A stretch of 64,000 bases of DNA from Apostichopus japonicus (taxonomy: Eukaryota; Echinodermata; Holothuroidea; Aspidochirotida; Stichopodidae). The stretch is from positions 2,433,001 through 2,497,000 of the forward strand of contig NC_092582.1 in assembly GCF_037975245.1 (NCBI RefSeq). The letters run 5' to 3'. The translations under genes and the position numbers were made by a program. Under the pieces are notes generated by a model that was not told the origin of the DNA, made no database searches, and saw only the letters and a program-made list of their open reading frames with translations. Below are positions 25,704-36,170 of this stretch, in pieces. How positions within the stretch are numbered: position 1 is the first letter of the stretch; the number at the start of each line of letters is the position of its first letter.

Positions 25704-26483
25704 TTCTTTCTCAATCTCTTTCTGTCTCTTTTCGTCTTTTCAATTCTTGCACACACACACACACAAAATCCCATTAATAACAGCAAAGGGTTATGCTAAA
25801 TGTCGACCTCACATTTTGACGTGTGCAACACATTTTCACAGGCTAATTTAACTTTAATTTATCATATTATTATCATTATTTATATTACAAAATGGATAAG
25901 ATTCGATATTACTCATTTGCAAGAAACACTTCGTTTCATTTTTTTATAAGTTGAAGGCCGATATAGTATGAATTAATGTTATATTGAGTGGAATCTTATA
26001 GCGAGAGGTTCATGTTCGCTGCGAAATCTAGCACATGTGTTCCCACCTTGAATATATTTATGGTGTAAACGTTCTCTGCTACCGCTTCTATATAGCTATG
26101 TGCCATTGAATATGTCGGTGTTCGTGTCAGCTTTGCCAATACATTAATCTCACACGTCATCATACGGTGATAGTGCACTACAATACTAACTCTGCCCTTT
26201 CACGTGAACGGATTTAATTTAATCAATTAGTAGTGGTAGACATGTCACCCAATCATTAGTGTGTGTTTTAGTTTAATAATACCCGAAAAATGATATACTT
26301 AGGCGCAAACTGTGCCGTGCCTGCGATGAAATGTATGCAAACACACATCCAACAGGGAATATCAAGGGAAACCATAGCAGAAAGGCAGTACTAGAAATCA
26401 GATGGACAGAAAGTAGCAAAGTTGTGGAAAGTCAAAAAGGAAAGAGAGAAAAAGAGAAGAAAGCTACTGTGGAAGTGAGAATT

Positions 26484-26484
<1 letters not shown>

Positions 26485-26521
<37 letters not shown>
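26485..26521. repeat. (TA)n microsatellite
   Basis: Pure TA run forming the left edge of a composite repeat zone that includes the palindrome and SINE to its right. Confidence 0.95.
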
Positions 26522-26524
<3 letters not shown>

Positions 26525-26589
26525 TAGGTTGGTTGGCGTCTATCTTGGCGCAGAGTGCTCTATGTCCGGGGGACAGAGCGGAATATATG

Positions 26590-26651
26590 TTGAGACTAGT
26601 GGAACACTAGTAGTTGTCTAAAGACAACTACTAGTGGAACACTGGTCTCAA
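26590..26651. repeat. 62-bp palindrome (foldback)
   Basis: Two 30-base arms around a 2-base centre (AA). The inner 14 bp are perfect (ACTAGTAGTTGTCT against AGACAACTACTAGT). A short internal mismatch follows where GGAAC occurs in the same orientation on both sides. The outer 12 bp then pair again (TTGAGACTAGTG against CACTGGTCTCAA, one G-T pair). It may be a miniature foldback element or part of one. Confidence 0.85.
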
Positions 26652-26660
26652 TTAGTCTCA

Positions 26661-26662
<2 letters not shown>

Positions 26663-26707
<45 letters not shown>
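26663..26707. repeat. (CA)n(TA)n compound microsatellite
   Basis: Nine CA steps followed by about twelve TA steps, ending TATAGCCTACATATC immediately before the SINE head. Confidence 0.95.
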
Positions 26708-26719
26708 GCCTACATATCA

Positions 26720-26835
26720 GTGTCCATAGCCTAATTGGTTAGGGTGTCCGCATATGAAGCGGGAGGCCCGGGTTCGAATCCGGTTGGAGGATGGAAGGTT
26801 TTTACTGTTCTGTATCTCATTACCGTTTCATATGT
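26720..26835 (+). mobile_element. tRNA-derived SINE, full head
   Basis: The first 72 bases fold like a tRNA. A 7-base acceptor arm starts GTGTCCA. The D-arm and A box read TAGCCTAATTGGTTAGGGTG. The anticodon stem is CCGC/GCGG with a 7-base loop whose middle triplet is ATG. The B box is GGTTCGAATCC. The T stem is imperfect because one C appears to be missing. No CCA tail is needed, and the head runs on into a conserved tail (GGAAGGTTTTTACTGTTCTG), as expected of a SINE and not of a working tRNA. A related copy on the same strand starts at 56085. Confidence 0.75.
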
Positions 26836-26879
26836 ATATATTTTTATATATATATATTTATTCTTCTCTATAAGTAATC

Positions 26880-27226
26880 CCTCCTTTCATCCAACCATCT
26901 GCGGTCCGTATTTCCATTTGTGCTGTCGTCCACCCTTCGATCCATACATCCTTCCGTCCGTCTGTCCATCAAACTATTCATGCGTCCATCCATCCACCCG
27001 TCCGTCTAACTATCCAACTATTATCCATCCAACCATCCTTCTGTCCGTGCGTCCATGCATGCATTCACTCATTGATTAATTTATCCCTGATTCCACCACT
27101 CCATCCGTCCATCCATCCATCCATCCATCCATCTATCCGTCCGTCCGTGTGTCCACTCGGTCATTCATTCATCCATCACTTCACCCGTCCATCCGTCCGT
27201 TCGTCCATCCACCTATATATCTATAT
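26880..27226 (+). repeat. degenerate (ATCC)n / (GTCC)n array
   Basis: Imperfect tetranucleotide array of ATCC, GTCC and CTCC units, cleanest at about 27100-27140. The long Pro-Ser-Ile-His frames on this strand are its translation. Confidence 0.9.
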
Positions 27227-28354
27227 GTCTTTGTATGCGTATCTCTATGAGACAGGTCGCCACATATTTACATATACATACATATATGTATTATGTTCAA
27301 TTGTGACATATTGCTGCGTCTGTAACAGCCAATTCCCTGCATTGTATACACAGTAAAACGAAACACAATCAATGGAAGCATGTTCTCGTTGATACTACAA
27401 TGCGTAAGACTTGATATGGCAAATTAATTTTTTTTTTACTTGATGCATATCTATCATGTCGCCATTAACATCCTGTCGCCATTACATAAAGTCCTTCAGT
27501 TATAGATTTATTGCGAGTAGAGAAAGTAATGGAAAAAACGAAATTTAGACAGAATGCAACATATGTATGGATATTTTCTTTGCAACCACTATATTATGGT
27601 AACGCAATAATGACCTATCTTTGGCAGATATAACTTTAGGGCCTATAACATGTTATAAGGGGTGGTATTGGGTGTGGTGTGGTGGGTGGGGTGGGGAATA
27701 TCACAGAAGGGAAGGAAAGTGTGCCAGGATCAAATCTATATTTAACAACATATTTTATGAGTTAAACAAATAATATTGTGGGTATCAGTAAGATGGGAAT
27801 TGAAAATGTATATATTCTCTAAAAGAAATTACTTGCGCTGAGCAAATACTACATCACTGAAATGGGGCTTATGTGTAGTAACCTGGTAAAAAGATGAAAC
27901 GCACAGAATAAAAATTATGTTTCTTAATTTTCTTTTTAAGCTGCTAAACTTGGCTGAAACTTGAGGAAACGATTTACCATTGGTACTTGCCATATATGTT
28001 TCTGCCAGATGTTTGCAACAACCTTTGTATAACAATATATTATGGCATACAACGTTGTTACATGGCTGTGTATTGGTTTGCCTTCCACATTATTCACCTT
28101 GCAAACCTATGCTCTTGTCACACTAAGCGTTTATGATCTATGCATCCAGACAATAATAAGGTTGCTTTCAAATTAATTTTCAATTTTCAATGTTACCTCT
28201 CGTCTCCCATAAAAAGAAGAACACAATGAAACGTTTCTCGTCAAATGACATGATTTGAAAACCAAAAAAAAAAAAAACAGACTTATTTGTGTAGTATCTT
28301 TATCTATTGACGTATGCATACATGATCTGTATTAGAAATGTACGTATCGAGGTA
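27227..28354. other. gene-free stretch
   Basis: AT-rich sequence with a GGTGG-rich run at about 27659-27698. No gene recognised. Confidence 0.6.
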
Positions 28355-28550
28355 CATATATATATTTAGTCTGTTAGATTCATATTTAACGTCCATGATT
28401 ATGAAGTTTCAGTTGTCAACAACTCTGTAACTGCATGGATGACATACATTAATCTTGGAGTGACTCGAACCGGGGACCTTATGATTGAAAGGCACCGGCG
28501 TTAACCACTGAGCTAACACTCCACGAGTGTGGAGCTAACACTCCACGATA
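28355..28550 (-). mobile_element. tRNA-derived SINE, second family
   Basis: Read on the minus strand, 28523 to 28456 forms a tRNA-like head. The acceptor arms TGGAGTG and CACTCCA pair perfectly over 7 bp. The A box is TTAGCTCAGTGGTTAACGCC and the B box is GGTTCGAGTC. The T arm is about four bases short, so it is not a functional tRNA. The head runs into a body of about 100 bp ending at a TATATA tract. The 17-base segment GAGCTAACACTCCACGA is present twice on the plus strand (28510-28526 and 28532-28548), so the 5' end of the head, including half the A box, is duplicated. Confidence 0.65.
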
Positions 28551-31500
28551 TGTATATACATATATATTTCTATATACATATATATAGATGTAGATATATG
28601 TCACTTACATTTTGTACCGGTAACAATTATAATAGATGAAATCAGGCGAACAAGATCTGACTACTTCTTCTGCTTTCAAATATATCCCTGTATGGTATGT
28701 TACGTATACACCCAGCATGCATGATAATATGGTAAGTAGTAGGCCTACGTGAAAAGCACTGCAGGGTTTGAATGGATAGTATAATGTATCCTAACACGTA
28801 CACATGGACTACAGTGTAAATAACAAACCGGGCATATATCTCGAGATTTTTTCAGAACTCTTTGGAATAGTTATGCTTTTTTAGCGTACAGTGATATTCC
28901 ATTTTTACTTGTCTACGTGTTCTATCTGTCCTTCTATAGTGTACAGATATGGGCCTATATTTAGATGATCCGCAGTATAAATGCACCAATGAGCGTATCC
29001 GAATGCCTTTTAGTACAAGCGAAAGTGTGTCTTCATATCACTATATATAGTGGACAAACAACATGGTTATATACTATATGTTCTAGTGTCTATGTGGTAG
29101 TCAGTATGTAAGTACTAGCTTTTCCTGTTTCTTTGCAGTATTTCTAAAGTATTGCACTGTACTATTATTTTATTGTTTCTGCAGTATATTACTGTTCTGT
29201 AACTGTGTATTGTGAATAACTTTCGTTTACTCAACAGTATAATATTACTGTAACATAACATTTAGTATTACCCAATTTGTACAATATTGTTATCAACAGT
29301 ATCAATGTGGTGTTACGCTGTAGTATTTCACTATACTTTAGTACCATTGCAAGTGCTACTGCGCCTCTATAACTGTAGTATTTCAGCATTCTCACTGGTT
29401 CGGTTACCTGTGATTATGTTATAATGCGTATTATTTTAGTAGACCAGCTATTTATGAAGTACTATGTTGTGATTATATATTGTTACTGTTGCATAACATA
29501 CGTACACTGTTATTGTAATGTAACTGTAGTATTTAACTCTAACATTACAACCTACACAGCATATACGCTATGTGGTAGTCAAACAACACACGGTATCAAT
29601 GTCGATTTATAATGCAGGCTGCATCTGTGTCTGGAATAAATCTAACTCCGTTCACCGTATTGGAAAATACATGGCCTCTGACATTCTCACCAAGAGCGCT
29701 TCGTTTCACACAGTTGATCAGCTCCATAATTACATAATTACTCCATAATTACACTGCAAAATGGTACATTAGGCAGAATTCTCGTCTTCATAATGTCATA
29801 GTCCAATTAAAAAGTGGCTGATTGTACCGTAGAGTTTCAATATATATAGCTAGTTCCGTTTACAAGATAAACACCTATGAAATATGCTAAATCTCTGGAT
29901 GTTCCTTTAATGTTGAACAGATCTCTCAGTACATGCCTCAATGTTAATGTTAATCCATTGTTTAATAAATTCTAATAATTTCAATCAAAACATATTCTTT
30001 AAAGTTCATATTTACAACAAAGCACGTTCAACACCATTTGTAGTTGAAAAAAATGTATATCTTTTTTAAACATATAATTTGAGGCCATCAAAATGCTATG
30101 TTTCCCTATCAATAGTTTTGTTTGCATATTAGGAACCGACCTAATGAATTGTGCATTAATTAGACTATTTAATCCAGTCACTTTAATGCATGAATCCCAG
30201 CTGTTTAAAGGAACATTTCTCCCAAAAAAAAAGTAGTACAGAAATACCACGTACATGGATATCAGTGTTTCAATGGTCTACAAACATGTCGCAATTATTT
30301 TTGTTACCTTAATTATCCATTAAAGATCTTCAAAATTCTAAAAGCCTATACATTTCACTGAAGTGCTTGATGATCTTGCATTTGTAGTCAATGCTTGGAT
30401 ACGCAGCGTGTTTTTCAGGGAATGTTTCCTTGTTTTACTAATCCTCTGCAAGCCAAATAGTTCACCATTGTTGTTGGTGTTGTTTATTTGTTTTCCTTTA
30501 CCTTCCCATCTCACAATTGACTAGGTATATCTTTCCCCAATGACATTGTCATCGACATTGACATTGTCATAATGCACCGGTTCTTTAGCGATGTTCCTTC
30601 GTCGCACTAAGACAATGTTATATTTCTTGTGATAAGTACTCAGATCTTTTGGTTGTAACCTTCATTACACTGGATTTTGACACTGTTTTGAGAGCTAATG
30701 AATCCAAATTTAGCTTTTATTAGGAGAAACCAGATATTTTTTCCAATCAAATCCAGGACATCTCGTTGTTATTGTTGTGGTTTTTTCCCTCCTACTTGTT
30801 GCAAAGCAAACTTCTCTGTTCTCTCAAAGAAAGGTTGTCTTGTTTTACTTAACATTCATAAACACTCCATTAAGAAAAGAAAGAAAAAGCGCGCCTTAAC
30901 GATGGACGATAATGTTCCAAAGTTTGTTTCCATGGAGATGGCATTTCATTGTCGTGTAGTCGAACCAGTGGAACAGGGTACCCGTTTATTATAAGAACTT
31001 TATTGATCTATCTTGTTGTGTCAACAATATGATTGCGCGTTTCTCATTTTCTCACTGATAGCACTTCTATAAGAATTCACTGCAATGGTTAAATGTAGCA
31101 TTTTAATTGGACGAAAAGGTTGTAACGTCATTGAAGTTCGTCTCGTAGCCTAGCCCAGACCGCCGGGATGATGCGAATTGTCTAACGGGCTGGGTGAAAT
31201 CAACTAAGGCATTTCATGTATTTCCTATATTTGCAAGACATAATGTCCCTTTGTGGAATTTCAAATCTGGCTTTTCTTATAATTTAATTGTTAAGTTGAC
31301 ACTGACATCTGTTAATTGTTATGATGGAACTGATATATGTTAATTACATGTAACATTTAGCTATAAATATCTCCAAATATCTAAAGAAAAATCTTGCTCG
31401 TTTGTTAGATGCCGTAGCTTTAAAAGAAGGCAGCCATAGTTAATAGTTTCTGATTTGAAACTGTTATTCCTTCCCTATCTGTTTCTTGTCATATTTTCAA
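28551..31500. other. gene-free stretch
   Basis: No gene recognised. The part at about 29080-29560 is enriched for GTAACTGTAGTATT-like words and may be a decayed tandem repeat. An open frame at 30698-30994 (98 codons) matches nothing known to me and is probably chance. Confidence 0.55.
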
Positions 31501-32525
31501 GATTAGTCGTAAACAGTGTTAACACTGCATCCTGCACTGTCATCATTAGGTCATGTAATGAGTTTCAATATCATAGATTAGTCGTAAACAGTGTTAACAC
31601 TGCATCCTGCACTGTTATCATTAGGTCATGTAATGAGTTTCAATATCATAGATTAGTCGTAAACAGTGTTAACACTGCATCCTGCACTGTCATCATTAGG
31701 TCATGTAATGAGTTTCAATATCATAGATTAGTCGTAAACAGTGTTAACACTGCATCCTGCACTGTTATCATTAGGTCATGTAATGAGTTTCAATATCTTA
31801 GATTAGTCGTAAACAGTGTTAACACTGCATCCTGCACTGTTATCATTAGGTCATGTAATGAGTTTCAATATCTTAGATTAGTCGTAAACAGTGTTAACAC
31901 TGCATCCTGCACTGTTATCATTAGGTCATGTAATGAGTTTCAATATCATAGATTAGTCGTAAACAGTGTTAACACTGCATCCTGCACTGTCATCATAAGG
32001 TCGTGTAATGAGTTTCAATATCATAGATTAGTCGTAAACAGTGTTAACACTGCATCCTGCACTGTCATCATTAGGTCGTGTAATGTGTTTCAATATCATA
32101 GCTTAGTCGTAAACAGTGTTAACACTGCATCCTGCACTGTCATCATTAGGTCGTGTAATGAGTTTCAATATCTTAGATTAGTCGTAACCAGTGTTAACAC
32201 TGCATCCTGCACTGTCATCATTAGCTCATGTAATGAGTTTCAATATCTTAGATTAGTCGTAAACAGTGTTAACACTGCATCCTGCACTGTTATCATTACT
32301 TGAGTTTCAATATCATAGATTAATCGTAAACAGTGTTAACACTGCATCCTGCACTGTTATCATTACTTGAGTTTCAATATCATAGATTAGTCGTAAACAG
32401 TGTTAACACTGCATCCTGCACTGTTATCATTAGGTCATGTAATGAGTTTCAATATCATAGATTAGTCGTAAACAATGTTAACACTGCATCCTGTACTGTT
32501 ATCATTACTTGAGTTTCAATATAAT
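31501..32525 (+). repeat. 75-bp minisatellite, 14 tandem copies
   Basis: Unit begins GATTAGTCGTAAACAGTG and ends AGTTTCAATATCATA. Copies start every 75 bp from 31501 to 32251. Two copies (32251 and 32318) are 67 bp through one shared 8-bp deletion, and the last copy (32460) carries a similar shortening. Each unit holds a perfect 14-bp palindrome CAGTGTTAACACTG and a wider inverted pair AACAGTG/CACTGTT. Because 75 is a multiple of three, a 282-codon frame (31455-32303) runs through eleven copies as a 25-residue repeat with two Cys per unit. It starts with TTG, not ATG, has no ATG inside the repeats, and closes at the first shortened copy. Confidence 0.97.
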
Positions 32526-34463
32526 TCAACATTACCATATATAAAGCAACTCCATTCAAGTCCAAACATAATGTGGCATGATGATGCATATATAGACTAA
32601 GTCTTCGGTGTCATGTATAAATGTTACCAGTACAAGAATACGTATACTACGTACGTAATTAATCATTGTTCCAGTACTCATATCTGTACCAGCAAACTGT
32701 TATATCTCCCAATTGGAAGAAGAGTGTGTTTTATCCGTTTGGATGGAGTTGTGTCATCATACGTTGACCAAAGATGACAGTTGTGTTCCTTCATATTTAA
32801 AGCTGCATCATATCACCGTTTTTATCATTCTAACCAAGACATAATCATATTCAGACATACTAACTGAATACCCTACGAATAACTAAGAAACTGATATATA
32901 GTAAACAAACATTTCATATATATTTTTCAGGCTAATTGTCCAGTTATTAAAATTAAAATTCCATACAGAACATATTGTATACGACTATAAATTCAATGCA
33001 GTTGGTTTTTCTCTCTCTTTGCAAACCTGGGAAATTAAGAGTAGGCCTACTAAATGTTGTACTAGTGTCTATATAATATAGACTTCATAATGTACCGAGT
33101 ACAATCACAGGCAAGTATGCTTGAAAACATTTAAAAGCAAGGACCAATATGGAGTTACAAACGTCAGTCTTGTCTTTGAAGGTTGAATAAACTTATTTCA
33201 GTTCGTTTTCATGGAACGCGACCAGCTACGGCTATTAATAGGTGGGGGGGGGGGGGGTGTAACGCAGAGCTATTCGTTGAAGGTTTCAGTACAAATTTCC
33301 ACAGATGCTATAAGGTTACATACTGTTATTTTAAAATACTCAAGTCCGAATTTACTCATAAATTGCTTTAAAAAAAAGGTGGCAAGATGTGTTTTTTCTT
33401 CTACTTCTAAAATCTCTACCCAGGAAACGGCTAAATATATCACTCAATCGTTCTGATACGGGAAAAAAGAAAGGTTTCCAATAACAGCGGTTTAGAAAAA
33501 CATATTTTTTTGCATCTGCCAGAAATATGATATTGAAATTTGTTGTTGTGAAATTGGGGCTGCAGTATGCTGTTGACGCCAACGATGGCATCCACATATT
33601 CAATAGTTTTATATATACATGTCTTTAAAACGAATGGTAGGTCTGCTGGTTTTCATCCGTCAGTATCGGTTTTGGGCTGACTTGATTCAATATTTCAGCG
33701 TCTTAGGTGTGTAGCCTAATACTTAGCTAATTTAATTGACACTTTTTAACATTGAAGGCAGTAGTATGTTTCACGTGACACAAGTAAAGTGATACATCAC
33801 ATTAATTTAATAACGTCTTCTTTCACATGAGTATATTTGAGCCACAGCAAGCTTAAGGCGTTCTATTCGTATATCTGTCTTTTATAAAAAAAAAATATAT
33901 ATATATATAGAAAAAGTGAAGAGAAGAAAAAAAAAGTTGAATAAAGTGATCCAATTAGAATTTGGTGTGTAATGTATAAAGACAAATGAAATAAAAAAAA
34001 TAATAATAAATTGAAGGACTTATCTTATGAATGTGCAACCTTCTACAAAGAGGTCCTACTTTTGTTGTTGTGAATCCTTGGGTTTCTTAGCTGTATATAG
34101 TTGAGTAACATTACATAGAAAGAGGGTAGAAAGAAAACCTAAAGTAATGTATGACCAACAACAACAATGTATTAATTAACCATTAATTAACCATATGTGA
34201 TAGATATACATTTCGTAGAAAGAAAAACATAAACAAGGATTAATTATTAAGACGAATTACAGCGCGTAACAATTTATGAACCGTCTAAATAATCTATAAT
34301 CTATATAAGGTGCTTTGGGCACAAATGTATATTTGTTGTTGTTGTTGTTATATCCGTGATATTTAAGTGGTATAGTGTTATATAAGGACAAATTAAATAC
34401 ATAAATTTATGAATAACGTACCATTGGTTTTTGGCTTTCAAGATATCTGAATGTGTGTGTGTG

Positions 34464-34495
<32 letters not shown>

Positions 34496-34506
34496 GCCTA
34501 TATGTA

Positions 34507-34538
<32 letters not shown>

Positions 34539-35406
34539 CATATATATATATGTATATATATATGTATATATATATAGCCTATATATATAGCCTATATATA
34601 TATATATAGACATACACTTAAAGATTACATTGAAGTACGTATCGTTCTCACATATTTTCATATTTTCATACGGCACCATGCACGTGTGTATATGTGTATT
34701 CAATTTGTATTGCTATATGTCAACTTCTGTCGAAAAAATCTAGGATCAATCTGTCTAGGTTCAAGAATTTAAATGTAAAATTAAATTAGTCCTTATGTCA
34801 TTAGAGTAGAACATACTAATATAATGGAGTTCGTGATATTTATCAGTCTTGTGTGTAGCCTTCGAAAAGGAAGTCCTTGGTAACAAATCTGTGCATTTGT
34901 TTTCTCTCCTATAGAGTCGAAGGAATGTTTGCTTGTACCAATTGTCTTGTGCACAATTTGTACACTAAGGATATTACAAAAGTACAACAGAGTTTGTCTT
35001 CAACAAAACGGTGTTTCGTCCGTGTTGACACGTTCATATGTTTATTTGGGTCAATGCATTGAGAAACTGCTCAATGATTTGTTGGAAGTTTGAATATTCC
35101 CGATATTTGAAATATTCATTATCCAATAAACTTTATCATACTTTTTTTTTCTATAAATATATATATTCTCTAAGCAACACTCATTAACCTTTTTCATAAC
35201 ATCTGGAATAGGGAAAATGATCTTTTGACGAAGAAATATTGCGAACTGTGTATTAAGTGTCATTTTTGTTAGTCATTACATGCTGGACGACTATTGAGAG
35301 AATACATAGTGTTTCCTTTGGAATACATAGTGAACACGGTATACTTAGAACTGTATATTTATACTATTGTTTCTTGTTCTGCTAAATCTATGTATTTGTT
35401 TTACAG
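32526..35406. other. non-coding stretch upstream of the TRPC exon
   Basis: Likely intron or 5' flank of the TRPC gene. It holds a poly-G run (33243-33257), AT-rich sequence and a compound microsatellite. No further exon was recognised. Confidence 0.5.
34455..34612. repeat. (TG)n(TA)n tract with TATAGCCTATA interruptions
   Basis: Begins with TG steps and continues as TA/TATG/TACA steps broken three times by AGCC. Confidence 0.9.
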
Positions 35407-35611
35407 GTTTCTATGCCCAACAGCAACATGGATCTGGAGTTGGGACCAGGCAAGTTTGACTCAATGGAGAAGCTATTCTTAGCAGCGGCTGAGAAGGGGG
35501 ACAAGAAGGCTATTCTATATGCCTTGGATAACGCCCCCGATCTCAACATCAACGCGCTAGACCGTGATGGTCGAAGTGCATTGATCATAGCCATACAGAA
35601 TGGGAATTCTG
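35407..35611 (+). CDS. TRPC-type cation channel, one ankyrin-region exon
   Basis: Single internal (or first coding) exon of 205 bp giving 68 complete codons and ending one base into the next, so the following intron is phase 1. The acceptor is a T-rich tract ending TTTTACAG and the donor is G|GTAAGTAC, both near consensus. The peptide carries the conserved start of the TRPC amino-terminal ankyrin region: EKLFLAAAEKGD (residues 21-32 of the exon), then DLNINALDRDGRSALIIAIQ (45-64). The LNIN-D--GRSAL-IAI pattern is diagnostic of TRPC channels, which are plasma-membrane, Ca2+-permeable channels gated downstream of phospholipase C. The split codon starting with G fits the Glu normally found just after this motif. 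An ATG at 35413 is in frame six bases into the exon and could be the translation start, though its context is weak and the frame is also open to the exon edge. The next ankyrin repeats, transmembrane segments and pore are not seen in this window. The subtype cannot be decided from one exon. Confidence 0.85.
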
Positions 35612-35639
35612 GTAAGTACTATATGTCACGAAAAAAGAT

Positions 35640-36170
35640 AGTAGAACTAGGGGAGAGTGAACACAAGAGTGGTAAAGAGAGTGAACGAGGAAAGGAGTAT
35701 GGGAGAGTGAACACATGGGTGAACGAGAGAGTGAATGAGGAAAGAACTATGAGAGAGTGAATACAAGAGTGAACGAGAGAGTGAATGAGGGAAGACTTAT
35801 GAGAGAGTGAACACAAGAGTGAACGAGAGAGTGAATGAGGGAAGACATATGATAGAGTGAACACAAGAGTGAACGAGAGAGTGAGCGAGGGAAGAACTAT
35901 GAGAGAGTGAACACAAGAGTGATCGAGAGAGTGAGCGAGGGAAGAACTATGAGAGAGTGAATACAAGAGTGAACGAGGGAGTGCATGAGGGAAGACATAT
36001 GAGAGAGTGAACACAAGAGTGAACGAGGAAAGAACTATGAGAGAGTGAACACAAGAGTGAACGGGAGAGTCAACGAGGAAAGAACTATGAGAGAGTGAAC
36101 ACAAGAGTGAACGAGAGAGTGAACGAGGGAAGAACTACGAGAGAGTAAACACAAGAGTGAACGAGAGAAT
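35640..36170 (+). repeat. 50-bp intronic minisatellite
   Basis: Roughly ten copies of a 50-bp purine-rich unit built from GAACGAGAGAGTGAATGAGG, GAAGAMTATGAGAGAGTGA and ACACAAGAGT. Unit starts at 35771, 35821, 35871, 35921 and 35971 are exactly 50 bp apart, and later copies are shorter. It begins about 30 bases inside the intron after the TRPC donor site. The minus-strand Ser/His/Leu frame over it is an artefact. Confidence 0.93.

Noticed and set aside
25502-25777. Pro/Ser/Leu-rich ORF as a proline-rich protein
   Set aside because: It is explained by the CCCCTT array; no start context or conserved domain.
26720-26791. Functional tRNA gene with an ATG anticodon
   Set aside because: Imperfect T stem, mismatched acceptor, continuation into a shared tail and a related copy elsewhere indicate a SINE head.
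26735-27356. Two Pro/Ser/His-rich ORFs
   Set aside because: They run across the SINE head and the ATCC array. The repeated [10 protein letters not shown] pattern is tetranucleotide repeat translation.
28456-28523. Functional tRNA on the minus strand
   Set aside because: The T arm is about four bases short and the anticodon loop is irregular, although the acceptor stem pairs perfectly.
31455-32303. 282-codon ORF with a leader-like start and 25-residue repeats as a secreted protein gene
   Set aside because: The frame opens with TTG, has no ATG, several variants change residues, and it ends at a copy with an 8-bp deletion. Kept as a repeat, with the oddity noted in findings.
35619-36104. 161-codon minus-strand Ser/His/Leu ORF
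   Set aside because: Antisense translation of the 50-bp purine-rich minisatellite.
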